Assembly: GCA_963977495.1 (NCBI GenBank)
Contig: CAXBOT010000007.1
Location: forward strand, 20,324 to 84,323
Length of the DNA: 64,000 nt
Direction: 5' to 3'
Origin: UBA1672 sp963977495
Lineage (GTDB): Bacteria; Pseudomonadota; Alphaproteobacteria; Micavibrionales; Micavibrionaceae
A model generated the notes under the pieces. That model saw only the letters and a program-made list of their open reading frames with translations. It was not told where the DNA came from and ran no database searches. Within the stretch, counting starts at the first letter, position 1; each line of letters opens with the position of its first letter. Made by a program: the position numbers and the translations under genes. Below are positions 44,079 to 53,628 of the stretch, one piece after another.

Positions 44079-45161
44079 TTATGCTTTTACGCCTGCACCA
44101 TGACGCGGCGCGGCGTTTGGATCAAGCGGCCAGCGTGGTTGCGCTTTGAAGTCTAGTGCATCGCTCTGCCCTTGATTTAATCGTTCTAAACCTGCCCACG
44201 CGATCATGGCACCGTTATCCCCCGAAAGCGATAGGGGCGGGGTGTTTAATGTCATGTCATAGTGCGCCGCGAGTGATGTAAGCGCCCCTGCAATAGCTCG
44301 GTTAGCCGCCACACCGCCGCACACCACCAGTGTTGGCGTATCTGTTTGATCGCCATATTCCTTTAAAAACCGCGCCATAGCGCCCCCGCACCTATCGGCC
44401 AATATTTCGGCCATTTTAGACTGCATAGCATATGAGAGTTGGGCTACGTCGTCTTTTTCAAGATCACCAGCGGGCAGCTTATCCACATGCACACGCACCG
44501 CGGTTTTAAGGCCGGAGAATGAAAAGTCGCAATTTTTACGCCCATTCATCGGGCTGGGCAGAGGGAAGCGCTCGATTGCGGCCTTTGTATCGGTGCATTG
44601 CGCGGCGATCTTTTCGATATTCGGTCCACCCGGATAGGGCAGCCCCATAAGCTTGGCGCTTTTGTCAAAACATTCACCGGCGGCATCATCAAGCGTCGTG
44701 CCCCAACGTTTGTAACGCCCCAGCCCTTCGGCGACTAGAATTTGTGTGTGTCCACCCGATACCAGCAAAACCAGATAGGGGAAGGCCGTATGATCTGTCA
44801 GGCGGGCGGTCAGGATATGCCCCTCCAGATGGTTTACGCCGATAAACGGAATGTCTTTGATTGTGGCAATGGTCTTGGCGCTCATCATGCCCACCATAAC
44901 GCCGCCAATAAGGCCAGGACCGCAGGTTGCGGCAACACCGTCCAGATCATCAAATGTCACGTTGGCATCGCTCAGCGCGGCTTGAATCACTTTATCGATA
45001 TGTTTCAGATGTTCTCTCGCGGCAATCTCAGGCACAACGCCACCATAAACGGCGTGTTGTTGCAGTTGACTCAGCACGACATTAGAGCGTATTTCTCTAG
45101 TGTCGGTGACAATTGCAGCGGCTGTTTCATCACAGCTGGTTTCAATGCCCAAAACGATCAT
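44079..45161 (-). CDS. tsaD: tRNA threonylcarbamoyladenosine synthase subunit TsaD
   Basis: Transfers the threonylcarbamoyl group to A37 of ANN-decoding tRNAs. The 360-residue ASKHA-fold protein has the opening VLGIETSCDETAAAIV, the metal-binding VNHLEGHILTAR and LVSGGHTQILVAEG, and the C-terminal VCGGVAANRAIAGAL. Starts 24 bp from the divergent hemC; both promoters must lie in this short gap. Confidence 0.96.
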   Translation of the reverse strand: MIVLGIETSCDETAAAIVTDTREIRSNVVLSQLQQHAVYGGVVPEIAAREHLKHIDKVIQAALSDANVTFDDLDGVAATCGPGLIGGVMVGMMSAKTIATIKDIPFIGVNHLEGHILTARLTDHTAFPYLVLLVSGGHTQILVAEGLGRYKRWGTTLDDAAGECFDKSAKLMGLPYPGGPNIEKIAAQCTDTKAAIERFPLPSPMNGRKNCDFSFSGLKTAVRVHVDKLPAGDLEKDDVAQLSYAMQSKMAEILADRCGGAMARFLKEYGDQTDTPTLVVCGGVAANRAIAGALTSLAAHYDMTLNTPPLSLSGDNGAMIAWAGLERLNQGQSDALDFKAQPRWPLDPNAAPRHGAGVKA

Positions 45162-45185
45162 ACGTAAGAGATAAAGCTGTAGAAG

Positions 45186-46145
45186 ATGAGTGTCAAACTG
45201 GAATATAAATATCCTGAAAAAATCGTAATCGGAACGCGTGGTTCACCGTTGGCGTTGTGGCAGGCGAATAAAGTCAAATCAGAAATAGACAATATCGGTC
45301 AAAATATAGACGTAACTATACGTGTCATAAAGACTTCCGGTGATTGGCGACCTGAGGATGGTGAGGAGCGCCTTGATGCATTGGAGGGGGGCAAAGCTCA
45401 GTTTGCAAAAGAGCTGGAAGAGTCACTTTTGGCAGGCGGTATTGATATCGCCGTTCACTCCATGAAGGATATGGAGACCGCATTGCCTGATGGTTTGGTT
45501 ATTCCCTTTATGTTGCCCCGCGCGGACGTTAGGGATGCATATTTATCCAATAACAGCCAAAATATACATGACCTACCAGTGGGTTCTGTCGTAGGCACGG
45601 CAAGTGTCCGCCGTCAGGCATTCTTGCTTAATAAGCGTCCGGACTTAAAAATCGTGCCGTTTCGCGGTAATGTTGAGACACGTATTGAGAAGCTACGTGC
45701 GGGGCAGGTTGATGCAACCTTTCTGGCCGTTGCAGGTTTGAGTAGGTTGGGCATGTCCCATGAAGTGCGCTCGATCATGGATGTGGATGATATGTTGCCT
45801 GCGGTCGGGCAGGGGGCTGTTGGTATAGAGATGCGACAAGGAGATTGTAAGAAGTTATCCTTTTTTAGCCAATTTTCTTGTTTTGATACATATGTTTGTG
45901 TGTCATGCGAGCGGGCGGTGCTGCATGCTCTTAATGGCACGTGTCATACGCCCGTGGGGGTCATAGCAACGTTGGAGGATGGTATGTTGTCGTTGCAGGT
46001 GCGCGTTGTCTCCCCTGATGGTGCAGAGATGTGGTGCGAAGATGTGCGCGTGAAGATCAATGATCTCGAAGATGCTGTCACAATTGGGCAAGAGGTTGGT
46101 ATGCTTTTGAAATCGGTTGTTCCTGCTCATGTGATTAACCAATAA
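45186..46145 (+). CDS. hemC: Porphobilinogen deaminase (hydroxymethylbilane synthase)
   Basis: Polymerises four porphobilinogens to hydroxymethylbilane for haem. The 319-residue protein has IGTRGSPLALWQANKV, SMKDMETALPDGL, TASVRRQAFL and the dipyrromethane-attachment Cys253 in LNGTCHTPVG (more often G(G)C(S/Q)). FSQFSCFDTYVC before it is Cys-rich and slightly unusual. First gene of the hemC-hemD-mitofilin-hemY cluster, with hemD starting 12 bp after its stop. Confidence 0.96.
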   Translation: MSVKLEYKYPEKIVIGTRGSPLALWQANKVKSEIDNIGQNIDVTIRVIKTSGDWRPEDGEERLDALEGGKAQFAKELEESLLAGGIDIAVHSMKDMETALPDGLVIPFMLPRADVRDAYLSNNSQNIHDLPVGSVVGTASVRRQAFLLNKRPDLKIVPFRGNVETRIEKLRAGQVDATFLAVAGLSRLGMSHEVRSIMDVDDMLPAVGQGAVGIEMRQGDCKKLSFFSQFSCFDTYVCVSCERAVLHALNGTCHTPVGVIATLEDGMLSLQVRVVSPDGAEMWCEDVRVKINDLEDAVTIGQEVGMLLKSVVPAHVINQ

Positions 46146-46157
46146 AGGCCAATTAGC

Positions 46158-46910
46158 GTGACCAAAATACTCATCACACGACCAATAGATCAAGCGCAGG
46201 ATTTTGCAGCGCGTATTTTAGAGCGCCTCGCACAGGTCAGCGCTGATGATGTGGTTTTGGAGCCGCTGTTACATATTGAGCATAATGATGTGGGTTTAAA
46301 AGATGCGGATCACTATGACGGTGTGATCGTAACAAGCGCAAATGCACTCCCGACCCTTTTGAAGAATCGCGCGTTTTTGGATAAGCCCTTTTATTGCGTT
46401 GGAGAAAAAACCGCGGAGAAATTACAGAAAGCCGGCGCGGCCAATATCTCATTATGTGCGGACACGGCGGAGGAGCTTATCCATAAAATAGTGACGGGCA
46501 ACCATGCGCAGGCACACTTATTATATTTACGTGGCCGCGACATTATGTGTGACATCAAACAGCGCACCCAAAAAGCAGGTTTAAGTATTGAGGACGTCGT
46601 TTGTTATAGCGCAACGCCGGTTGATCATTTATCGCCCCGATGTCTGGAGATGTTTCAGCGCAAAGAAACCGTTCTTTTGACGCTTTTCTCCAAACGTACA
46701 GCAGAGGTTTTTGTACGTGTTTTACAGAACTGGGAAAAGGAAAGCGCAGAAAATTCTGTGGATGCTGCGCAGATTCATATCTTGTGTATCAGCCCGCCCG
46801 TGGTAGAGTATATGCATACGTTTTTTAACAGAGATAAAGTGATTGTGTCCGCGCGCCCTGATAGGGCAGGTATGCTGGATGCGGTAGAGAAATACTTCTC
46901 TGAAAAATAG
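46158..46910 (+). CDS. hemD: Uroporphyrinogen-III synthase
   Basis: Cyclises and inverts ring D of hydroxymethylbilane. The 250-residue protein starts with GTG (AAAGG nine bases upstream). Sequence conservation in HemD is weak; supporting pieces are the opening ILITRPIDQAQDFAARI, YDGVIVTSANALP, YCVGEKTAEKL and LLYLRGRD, plus position directly behind hemC. A perfect 6-bp hairpin follows the stop at 46910-46925. Confidence 0.9.
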   Translation: MTKILITRPIDQAQDFAARILERLAQVSADDVVLEPLLHIEHNDVGLKDADHYDGVIVTSANALPTLLKNRAFLDKPFYCVGEKTAEKLQKAGAANISLCADTAEELIHKIVTGNHAQAHLLYLRGRDIMCDIKQRTQKAGLSIEDVVCYSATPVDHLSPRCLEMFQRKETVLLTLFSKRTAEVFVRVLQNWEKESAENSVDAAQIHILCISPPVVEYMHTFFNRDKVIVSARPDRAGMLDAVEKYFSEK

Positions 46911-47019
46911 CAGGGTAAGCCCTGCGAAATGATCACGTACGGGCTGGCATTGAATTTTGTTTAATTGGCCTTGTATGTGTTATGAATATAGATGCAGCAA
47001 ATTATAAGGAACACGTAAG

Positions 47020-48654
47020 ATGAGCAAAACGGATAAGCAACCGATAGAGAATGCGGCAGATATTATTGAAAAATTTGGTGGCATACGACCAATGTCCTCT
47101 AAAATTAATGTGGCTGTGACGACCATACAAGGCTGGAAGAAACGCGGTGTTATTCCTGCAACGCGCACAGCCCTGATCATACAAGCAGCACAAAAACATG
47201 GTGTTGATCTTTCAGCCTTTATAGGTGGTAGCGCGGCGGAGCCTGTTTCCTCAAACGCGGATCATAATACAGACGCAACAGATAACGACGGCGCACAAGA
47301 CAGTGCAGACGACTCTGCGGATGTTGTAACAGGCGATATTGTTGATGATGAAGATGATCGCAATGATATCGACGCGCAGGCACAGGATAGTAAAGTCATT
47401 GTTGTAAAGAAGGACGAGTTTACAGCCGTAAACAAAACGTCATCGAAACCAGTAAATCAAGATTACACAGAAATTGCCGTGAACATACAACACAACGCCG
47501 TTAAACGCAGCGTCGCGATTGCAAGTGTGATCATATTGGTTGTTTTGGCCGCTGTTATAGGCATCGTGAAGCCAAAATACGATAAAATCGAAAAACGTGA
47601 AGCGCGCATTGCAGAGTTGGAGGGCAGGCTTTCTGATTTAAAGAAAGATCAATCCTCTTTCAAAGGGTTGGTCCCTGAAAACTGGGCAGAAGAGTTGGAG
47701 CTATTAAAGGAGCAGGCAGCGCATGCTAAGCAATCAGTGAATAGCACCGTCAACACGGTTAAGGCCATTTCCCATGATTTAACGACAGAATCAGGTTTGA
47801 ATGAGCGCGTGACGCAGTTGCAGACTTATGTTTCCGAGATTGGCGGCGAAAGCGGCATTTATGCCTTGAAAGGACGTTTCGATGAGATGCGGAACAGCCT
47901 AATGGGTGAAAAGACGCTGGATAGTTCGGTTGCGGCTTTGCTTCCGATCTTCTCAAGTGTGGAAGGCAAAAGCGAAACTCAGGTTAATGCCATGATTGAT
48001 TCGGCGCGTCAGAAAAATGCGGCGCTTCAAGAAAGTTTGAACAGCGTACCAAAGGATGAGTTGAAGGCGGCGGCGATGTTGCTGGCGATGACACAGGTGC
48101 GCTCCGCATTGAACAGAGGCGATAAGGATTTTGATGGCGATTTGGTTTTGCTTAAAAATATGGTCGGTAAGGATAATACGCAGCTTTATAATTCTATAGA
48201 CAAGCTGGCGCCATATTCAAAAAGCGGTATCTTAACCCCCGGTGGTTTGAGAGTAGAGTTTCAAACTGTTGCCGGTGATGCGGTTGCGGCATCTTTGCGC
48301 GGCGAGGATGTCTCTGTCAGTGAAAAGCTTTCCGCTAAATTCAATGAAATTCTTAAAATTGAGAAAGACGATGAATTGGTAACGGGTACTGAAACGCAAG
48401 CGACGTTGAACGAGGCCGAACATTTGATCAATAATGACAATTGGCAAGAGGCGTTAAATCTTGTTCGGAAAAAGCTAAAGGCGAAAGAATTAGAACCTTT
48501 ACGTCCATGGATCAATGAGGTCGAAAAATTGATTAGCTCAAGAGAGCTGGATCATTTGATCGACAAAGCCATGGAACAGAATTTTGGTAGTGATCTTCTC
48601 GGCGGCAGTTCGCATCTCGGAAAATCGGGCGGCTTAAAAGAAAGCAGGAATTAG
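47020..48654 (+). CDS. Mitofilin/Mic60-like inner-membrane protein with N-terminal HTH-like domain
   Basis: A 544-residue protein in the position and form of alphaproteobacterial Mic60: a membrane helix at about 165-185 (VAIASVIILVVLAAVIGIV), a coiled coil at about 190-330 and a C-terminal mitofilin-like region. Mic60 deforms membranes and builds contact sites between inner and outer membranes. The first about 70 residues are an extra domain with a helix-turn-helix look (EKFGGIRPMSSKINVAVTTI and QGWKKRGVIPATRTALI), followed by an acidic, Asp-rich linker. Gene order hemC-hemD-Mic60-hemY matches the known alphaproteobacterial arrangement. Confidence 0.85.
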   Translation: MSKTDKQPIENAADIIEKFGGIRPMSSKINVAVTTIQGWKKRGVIPATRTALIIQAAQKHGVDLSAFIGGSAAEPVSSNADHNTDATDNDGAQDSADDSADVVTGDIVDDEDDRNDIDAQAQDSKVIVVKKDEFTAVNKTSSKPVNQDYTEIAVNIQHNAVKRSVAIASVIILVVLAAVIGIVKPKYDKIEKREARIAELEGRLSDLKKDQSSFKGLVPENWAEELELLKEQAAHAKQSVNSTVNTVKAISHDLTTESGLNERVTQLQTYVSEIGGESGIYALKGRFDEMRNSLMGEKTLDSSVAALLPIFSSVEGKSETQVNAMIDSARQKNAALQESLNSVPKDELKAAAMLLAMTQVRSALNRGDKDFDGDLVLLKNMVGKDNTQLYNSIDKLAPYSKSGILTPGGLRVEFQTVAGDAVAASLRGEDVSVSEKLSAKFNEILKIEKDDELVTGTETQATLNEAEHLINNDNWQEALNLVRKKLKAKELEPLRPWINEVEKLISSRELDHLIDKAMEQNFGSDLLGGSSHLGKSGGLKESRN

Positions 48655-48717
48655 TTAGGGCTATTCTTTGTTTCTTGGTAAAAGTACTTACGCACAACCT
48701 TTAGGAAAAGGAAGATC

Positions 48718-50085
48718 ATGATTCGCGCACTTTGGACACTTGTCAAAATTAGTATTATTGTTGCCGTTGTTGTTTGGGTGGCAGAACATCCCGGAAAAAT
48801 CAAAATTGACTGGCTTGAGTATAACCTCGAGTTTCAGATTGGGTTTTTCTTGGTTGCACTTCTTTTGCTTGTTGTCACAGGCATTGTTATCTTTTCGATT
48901 GTTAAAGGCGCCATGGACTTGCCTAAAAACCTTGTGCGCTATCGTGACATGACCAATAAGGATAAGGGCTTTAAGGCTTTAACCATTGGTTTGACGGCGG
49001 TTGCTGCGGGGGACGCCAAGGCGGCGGCCTATCAGGCACATCGTGCGCGCCAGTTTTTGAGCAATGATAACCCGCTCCCCACATTATTAGAGGCACAAGC
49101 CGCGAGGCTAAAAGGCGATGAGCTTGAAGCATCACGCGCCTTTATTGCTTTGATGGATAACAAGGATTCATCCTTTATGGGTGTACGCGGTTTGTTACAA
49201 TCGGCGTTGGATCATGGCGATTATGTCGGGGCGCTTGAATTAGGGCACCGCGCGTTGAGTGATTATCCCAAGCAGGGCTGGATTTTATGTATTGTGTATG
49301 ATTTGGAGATCAAAGCGCGTCATTGGGATTCCGCCAGAAAAATACTATACCGCACCGAAAAAGCCGGAGCGATTACAGCAGGTAAAGCGCAGAGTGACCG
49401 TGTTGCGATGCTTTTGGCGGAAGCCGAAGAATTTAAAGCGGCAGGGCAGGAGGAGTTTTTCTTCCGCGCGCTGAACAAGGCGTATAAATTTGATAATAAG
49501 TTTTTGCCAACAGCACTTCGTTTGGGGCAAATGTATATCGAACGCGGCAAACATAAGGCCGCGATTTCCTTGATTGAAAAAACGTGGAAACGTAATCCCC
49601 ACCCAGGCTTGGTTGCATTATGGGCAGAGGCCTACCAACCGCCTAAGGATAGTGATCCGATGATGCGCGTGCGCTGGTTCGAGAAGCTTTTGAGTTTTAA
49701 TCCTGAAAGTGTTGAAGGGTTGTTGGCAGTGGCGAACATCTTGATTCAGGAAGGCCTGTGGGGCGAGGCGAGAAAGCATTTGGAAAAGGCCGAAACGATT
49801 CGTCCGAATGTTCATCTCTATAAAATTTGGGCACGATTGGAAGAACGTGCCACCCATGACGACGCAGCGGTGCGTGTTTGGTTGGAAAAAGCAACAGATG
49901 CGCCGCGTGAGCGTGTATGGATATGTTCTGAGACCGGACGCATCTATGATGAATGGACACCAATTTCCGATCAGGGCTTGTTCAACACAATTATTTGGGA
50001 CTTCCCGCAAGGGCGCTCTGTAAATCAGACGCTATTGGCGACACCGTATCATATGACAGCGCCATTGCTTGAGGTGGCGAAGTAG
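48718..50085 (+). CDS. hemY: HemY N-terminal domain / TPR membrane protein
   Basis: A 455-residue inner-membrane protein. Two hydrophobic helices near the N-terminus (about 8-20 and 40-62) form the HemY_N domain, which is followed by TPR-like helices to the C-terminus (LPTLLEAQAARLKGDELEAS, AISLIEKTWKRNPHPGLVALW). This is the fourth gene of the hem cluster. Despite the name the protein is not an oxidase; its role in haem synthesis is unclear, although E. coli HemY has a similar setting. Confidence 0.9.
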   Translation: MIRALWTLVKISIIVAVVVWVAEHPGKIKIDWLEYNLEFQIGFFLVALLLLVVTGIVIFSIVKGAMDLPKNLVRYRDMTNKDKGFKALTIGLTAVAAGDAKAAAYQAHRARQFLSNDNPLPTLLEAQAARLKGDELEASRAFIALMDNKDSSFMGVRGLLQSALDHGDYVGALELGHRALSDYPKQGWILCIVYDLEIKARHWDSARKILYRTEKAGAITAGKAQSDRVAMLLAEAEEFKAAGQEEFFFRALNKAYKFDNKFLPTALRLGQMYIERGKHKAAISLIEKTWKRNPHPGLVALWAEAYQPPKDSDPMMRVRWFEKLLSFNPESVEGLLAVANILIQEGLWGEARKHLEKAETIRPNVHLYKIWARLEERATHDDAAVRVWLEKATDAPRERVWICSETGRIYDEWTPISDQGLFNTIIWDFPQGRSVNQTLLATPYHMTAPLLEVAK

Positions 50086-50130
50086 GGCGCGGCATTTACC
50101 GGTTGCCCTCTACGGCCGTAATGGGCGCGT

Positions 50131-50994
50131 TTAAAATCGTACTTTGCCAGTACGCCAAAGGTGAAAGAACCCAAGTCCACCAAGAAACCCACCAAGGTGC
50201 GATTGCCATGCTGTATCTTCGCTGAGCATACCAAACACAACGATGATTGAAATCCATAGCAATATGAAGGGGGCAGGCCCGCGTTTCTGCGCCTCAGGCC
50301 CTGCAAGGCCACTGGAGGTCATCATCAACATTGTCGCACCAAACAGGCCACTGATGGCCCCTGACGCCCCGATAACCGGCGTGGTCAAAGCAGGGTTAAG
50401 GATGAAATAAACCAAATTCCCCGCCATACCGCATAGCAAGAAGAATAACAGCGTACGTTTCGCACCGAATTGTCGCTCAAAGAACACGCCCATGGCCATC
50501 ATCATAATGCTGTTGACCAAAAGATGCATCCAGCCACCATGCAAAAACAAGGTTGTGAAAGGGGCGGCCAGTGCGCTCCAATTCCATGGCAGCACGCCTG
50601 TGTAGTAGGCCGGAACAAAGCCAAAATGCATAACAAGCGACGCGCGCTCAATATCAGTGATTAAAAATGACGTGGCAAGATGCACAATCAGGAAAACGGC
50701 AATAATGGTGCGTGTAAAGGGCGGGATGCGATCCCAATTGATGAAAGGCTGCTTACCTGATGCGCTGACTTGTGCGATTTTGCCCTGTAGGCGCGCCCGC
50801 GCCGCACGTTCTTGTTGGTATTGGCGGCGGTATTCTTCTTCGATCCGCTCGCGCTCTTTGTCTTCTTTATTAGATTCTTTTTCTTCGCGCTTTTTGCGTT
50901 TTGCCAGTTGGGCGCGCTGATCACGTTCGGGGAAGTAAATGATTTTACCTTCATCTTCGGTGCTATCGTTTTTGTTGTCTTTGCCGTCACCCAT
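50131..50994 (-). CDS. Rhomboid-family intramembrane serine protease
   Basis: A 287-residue protein with a long charged cytosolic N-terminus (about 1-90, Lys/Glu/Arg-rich and probably coiled-coil) and six membrane helices. The catalytic dyad is Ser211 in the GASGAISGLFGA motif of helix 4 and His266 in SHLGGFLGG of helix 6. HGGWMHLLVNS in helix 2 is the normal rhomboid signature with the oxyanion His-Asn. Substrates are unknown. Tail to tail with hemY, 45 bp apart. Confidence 0.95.
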   Translation of the reverse strand: MGDGKDNKNDSTEDEGKIIYFPERDQRAQLAKRKKREEKESNKEDKERERIEEEYRRQYQQERAARARLQGKIAQVSASGKQPFINWDRIPPFTRTIIAVFLIVHLATSFLITDIERASLVMHFGFVPAYYTGVLPWNWSALAAPFTTLFLHGGWMHLLVNSIMMMAMGVFFERQFGAKRTLLFFLLCGMAGNLVYFILNPALTTPVIGASGAISGLFGATMLMMTSSGLAGPEAQKRGPAPFILLWISIIVVFGMLSEDTAWQSHLGGFLGGLGFFHLWRTGKVRF

Positions 50995-51088
50995 GATGCG
51001 TGTGCTCCTTTTATCTGAACAATATCACTAATGAGATTTGCGCGTACAGGCAAGCGTTAATGCATTGTGCTTAAACAATGCGGAGGCA

Positions 51089-51118
51089 TAAAAAAAGCCA
51101 CGGTGACGCGGCCTTTTT
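51089..51118 (-). terminator. Bulged hairpin terminator of the gene at 51142
   Basis: AAAAAAAGCC and GGCCTTTTT flank a 10-nt loop with one bulged base; on the minus strand it ends in a run of seven T. It lies between the rhomboid start and the 222-residue gene and would end the latter. Confidence 0.55.
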
Positions 51119-51141
51119 GTAAATTCGATAGAGGAAAATAT

Positions 51142-51810
51142 TCAGTTAAAACTCATCCTGAATCCGATATTCGCGTTTTTATCACGGTCATATTTATAGT
51201 TCGCCGTTTCGTCACCTGTGGGCTTCATAAAGCCCGGTGGCTGTACGCGTGTCACGATGTCGGCGGCCTTGGACAGTATCTCTGTCGCAGAAATTTTGGC
51301 ATGACTGATTTGATTGGTAAGTTCTGTAAAGGCATTGGTGAAGGCTTCTTTGGCGATCTCTACGCCCATCACCATCATTTCTTTAATCTCACCGAGCAGG
51401 GGGATTTTACCTTCTGCGCTGTTGCCGAAACGTGCGGCAATCACTTCTATATCTTCGAGCTTTTTCTTTTGCGCCGGTTTTTTACCGCCACCGCCGCTCT
51501 TGCCCTTAGAGCCTTTTTCATCGTCATCATCGTCTTTCGAATCATCATTATCATTCATGACTTTGATTTTAACTTTGGTCGGCATTTGGAAACAAACGGG
51601 GTATTCCTTCATGACCTCGGGTGCAAGTAATTTCCCGCTTAAACCGGGTCTGACATCAATATTGATGGTTTCAGGATCGCGCCAATCAATGACAACACAA
51701 TGATTTTTATATTGCCCGATTTGCTTGCAGGGTTTGACGATTCGCTTCCCCGGATAAAGGGATTCCTGCACATCGGCGTGATCTAAAAATTCTTTAACAT
51801 TAATCAGCAT
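51142..51810 (-). CDS. Hypothetical protein, 222 aa, with charged linker
   Basis: A 222-residue protein with no signal peptide. An N-terminal domain of about 90 residues (VKEFLDHADVQESLYPGKRI, NHCVVIDWRDPETINIDVRP) is followed by an acidic-then-basic low-complexity linker at about 86-116 (DNDDSKDDDDDEKGSKG, GGGGKKPAQKKK) and a C-terminal helical domain with EIKEMMVMGVEIAKEAFTNA. No family recognised. It stands alone between a rhomboid gene and a divergent secreted protein. Confidence 0.65.
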   Translation of the reverse strand: MLINVKEFLDHADVQESLYPGKRIVKPCKQIGQYKNHCVVIDWRDPETINIDVRPGLSGKLLAPEVMKEYPVCFQMPTKVKIKVMNDNDDSKDDDDDEKGSKGKSGGGGKKPAQKKKLEDIEVIAARFGNSAEGKIPLLGEIKEMMVMGVEIAKEAFTNAFTELTNQISHAKISATEILSKAADIVTRVQPPGFMKPTGDETANYKYDRDKNANIGFRMSFN

Positions 51811-52018
51811 ACTCTTACTCCAAAAGTCACAACGGCGAACCGTGCTTAGTGCTTACGCATATAGTTTCCATAAGTATGTTTATAATTACCCCAAAACATT
51901 AAAAATCGCTTAATTTTGCTGCGTTGTCACAAAGAATCCACATTTCTATTTTGCATAGTGGAGGGAATACCTGTTAAACTGTCACTGAAGGTTATGTATC
52001 TATTTGGTGAGATAAAAG

Positions 52019-52684
52019 ATGAAACACCCCGTTTTATGCACATTGTTTACTTTGTTTCTGACGTTGACGACAGCGCAGCCTTTTGTCGCGTCATATGCGA
52101 CAGAGCTATGGAATTCGCAGAAGAAAAGCAATTCAGGCGGTAAGACTTATTACTATAACAAGTCGAAATCTTCTACGAGTGGAAATGTAACGCTGTACAA
52201 TACAACGACACCACCAGCCTATAATACATCGAAGAATGGCGGCCTGAAGCAAACATTGCAGGGCTATCAAAAAGTCGAAGTGAGCGGACAGCATAGTTCT
52301 AAATTATGGGGCTTGATGTCGCCGTCGGCCTTGGCTAATCGTCAAGCTGATATTGAGCATGCATTGCAAGTCGAATATGACACGCGCAAAATAACGGCAG
52401 CCCACATAACCACGGTGTTTAAAGAGGTTCAGACCGCACAAATGAAAGCGGACAAAGAATATCAGAACACATTGTCAGAATATCAGCAGAAGAAACAAGC
52501 CGAAGAGCTCGCCGCGCAACAGAAGAAAGAGCAAGCTCTGAATGGTGGAACGAGCCATCGTAAGAAGACTTATAGTGCGAGTGGCAGCGGCAAAAAGAAG
52601 CTGTACGTAACCTCCAAAGAATCGACAGAAACAAATACCAAGCTTAAAAAGCCCAAACGTTTGTTTAATGATCCTAATCGGTAG
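52019..52684 (+). CDS. Secreted basic hypothetical protein, 221 aa
   Basis: A 221-residue protein with a signal peptide (VLCTLFTLFLTLTTAQPFVA, cleavage near residue 26). The mature N-terminus is Ser/Thr/Asn/Tyr-rich (NSGGKTYYYNKSKSSTSG), a central region is helical (LANRQADIEHALQVEYDTRK), and the tail is Lys/Gln-rich and basic. Low-complexity ends and a helical centre suggest an envelope or surface-associated protein. No family recognised. It has its own terminator at 52709-52737. Confidence 0.65.
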   Translation: MKHPVLCTLFTLFLTLTTAQPFVASYATELWNSQKKSNSGGKTYYYNKSKSSTSGNVTLYNTTTPPAYNTSKNGGLKQTLQGYQKVEVSGQHSSKLWGLMSPSALANRQADIEHALQVEYDTRKITAAHITTVFKEVQTAQMKADKEYQNTLSEYQQKKQAEELAAQQKKEQALNGGTSHRKKTYSASGSGKKKLYVTSKESTETNTKLKKPKRLFNDPNR

Positions 52685-52708
52685 GATATCTTCATATATT
52701 GTGAAAAT

Positions 52709-52737
52709 AAAAGGCGTTCATTAAAGACGCCTTTTTT
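52709..52737 (+). terminator. Rho-independent terminator after the secreted protein
   Basis: AAAAGGCGT (52709-52717) pairs perfectly with ACGCCTTTT (52727-52735), 9-nt loop, ending in a T-run to 52737. It separates the secreted-protein gene from the TauE gene. Confidence 0.88.
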
Positions 52738-52782
52738 GTTTGCGGGCATTTTCAAAAATAATAAATCTGCTACACTCGCTGC

Positions 52783-53622
52783 ATGGAACATGTATTTGAT
52801 ATACTCCCGCTTGTTTTATTATTGATGTCCCTTGGGGCAGTTGCAGGCTTCATGGCGGGGCTTTTGGGGGTGGGCGGCGGCATTGTTCTTGTTCCCGGTC
52901 TTTACTATGTTTTCAGTAGCTTGCAACCCAATTACGGCTTTGATCCATCTTATCTTATGCATCTGTCTGTGGCGACGTCGCTGGCGATTATTGTGCCGAC
53001 AGGCTCTTCCTCGGCCTTTTCCCATTATAAAAAAGGCAGCGTTGATTTTGAATTGCTCAAGGCCATTGGAATCGGGATTGTCATCGGTGTTTTGATTTCA
53101 ACATGGATCGCAAAGGGCCTCGACGGTCAGACCATGCGCATGATTTTTGCGACGGCTGTATTGCTTCTGGCTTTTATTATGATATTAGGACGCGCGCGGT
53201 TCCAAGCCGAGGGCGCGCCGCCAAAACAACCCAAGACAACCTTTGCCGGTGTTGTTATCGGCGGAATTTCTGCATTGATCGGTATTGGCGGCGCAACGCT
53301 GAGCGTTCCTTATATGAGTATGCATGGTGTATCGATGCACCGCGCGGTGGGGACGGCCTCTGCGCTTGGTCTGGTGATTTCTATTCCCGCAACGATTGGT
53401 TATATAGTGATTGGATGGGGGCTTGATAACTTACCGCCATATTCACTGGGGTATGTGAATATGCTTGCGTGGATCTGTATTATTCCCGTGAGTGTGTTGA
53501 TCGCACCTTTGGGCGCAAAGGCCGCGCATAAAATCAGCGTCAGACGATTGAAGATTACCTTTTCTGTTTTCATGATCATCGTAGCCCTCAATATGTGGCG
53601 GAAAATATTGATGGGGGCATAA
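52783..53622 (+). CDS. TauE/SafE-family anion exporter
   Basis: A 279-residue inner-membrane protein with about eight helices and the TauE signature in each half: MAGLLGVGGGIVLVPGLYYV near the start and the IGIGGATLSVPYMSMHG repeat at about 165-182. Family members export sulfite, sulfolactate or related organosulfur anions; the substrate here is not visible. It is 6 bp upstream of the O-antigen-ligase-like gene, so it may be transcribed with the polysaccharide genes. Confidence 0.92.
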   Translation: MEHVFDILPLVLLLMSLGAVAGFMAGLLGVGGGIVLVPGLYYVFSSLQPNYGFDPSYLMHLSVATSLAIIVPTGSSSAFSHYKKGSVDFELLKAIGIGIVIGVLISTWIAKGLDGQTMRMIFATAVLLLAFIMILGRARFQAEGAPPKQPKTTFAGVVIGGISALIGIGGATLSVPYMSMHGVSMHRAVGTASALGLVISIPATIGYIVIGWGLDNLPPYSLGYVNMLAWICIIPVSVLIAPLGAKAAHKISVRRLKITFSVFMIIVALNMWRKILMGA

Positions 53623-53628
53623 GGCGAT

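Noticed and set aside
51067..51630. Plus-strand frame of 187 codons opposite the 222-residue gene
   Set aside because: It reads through the terminator at 51089-51118 and is Phe/Ile-rich as an antisense artefact; the minus frame has better composition.
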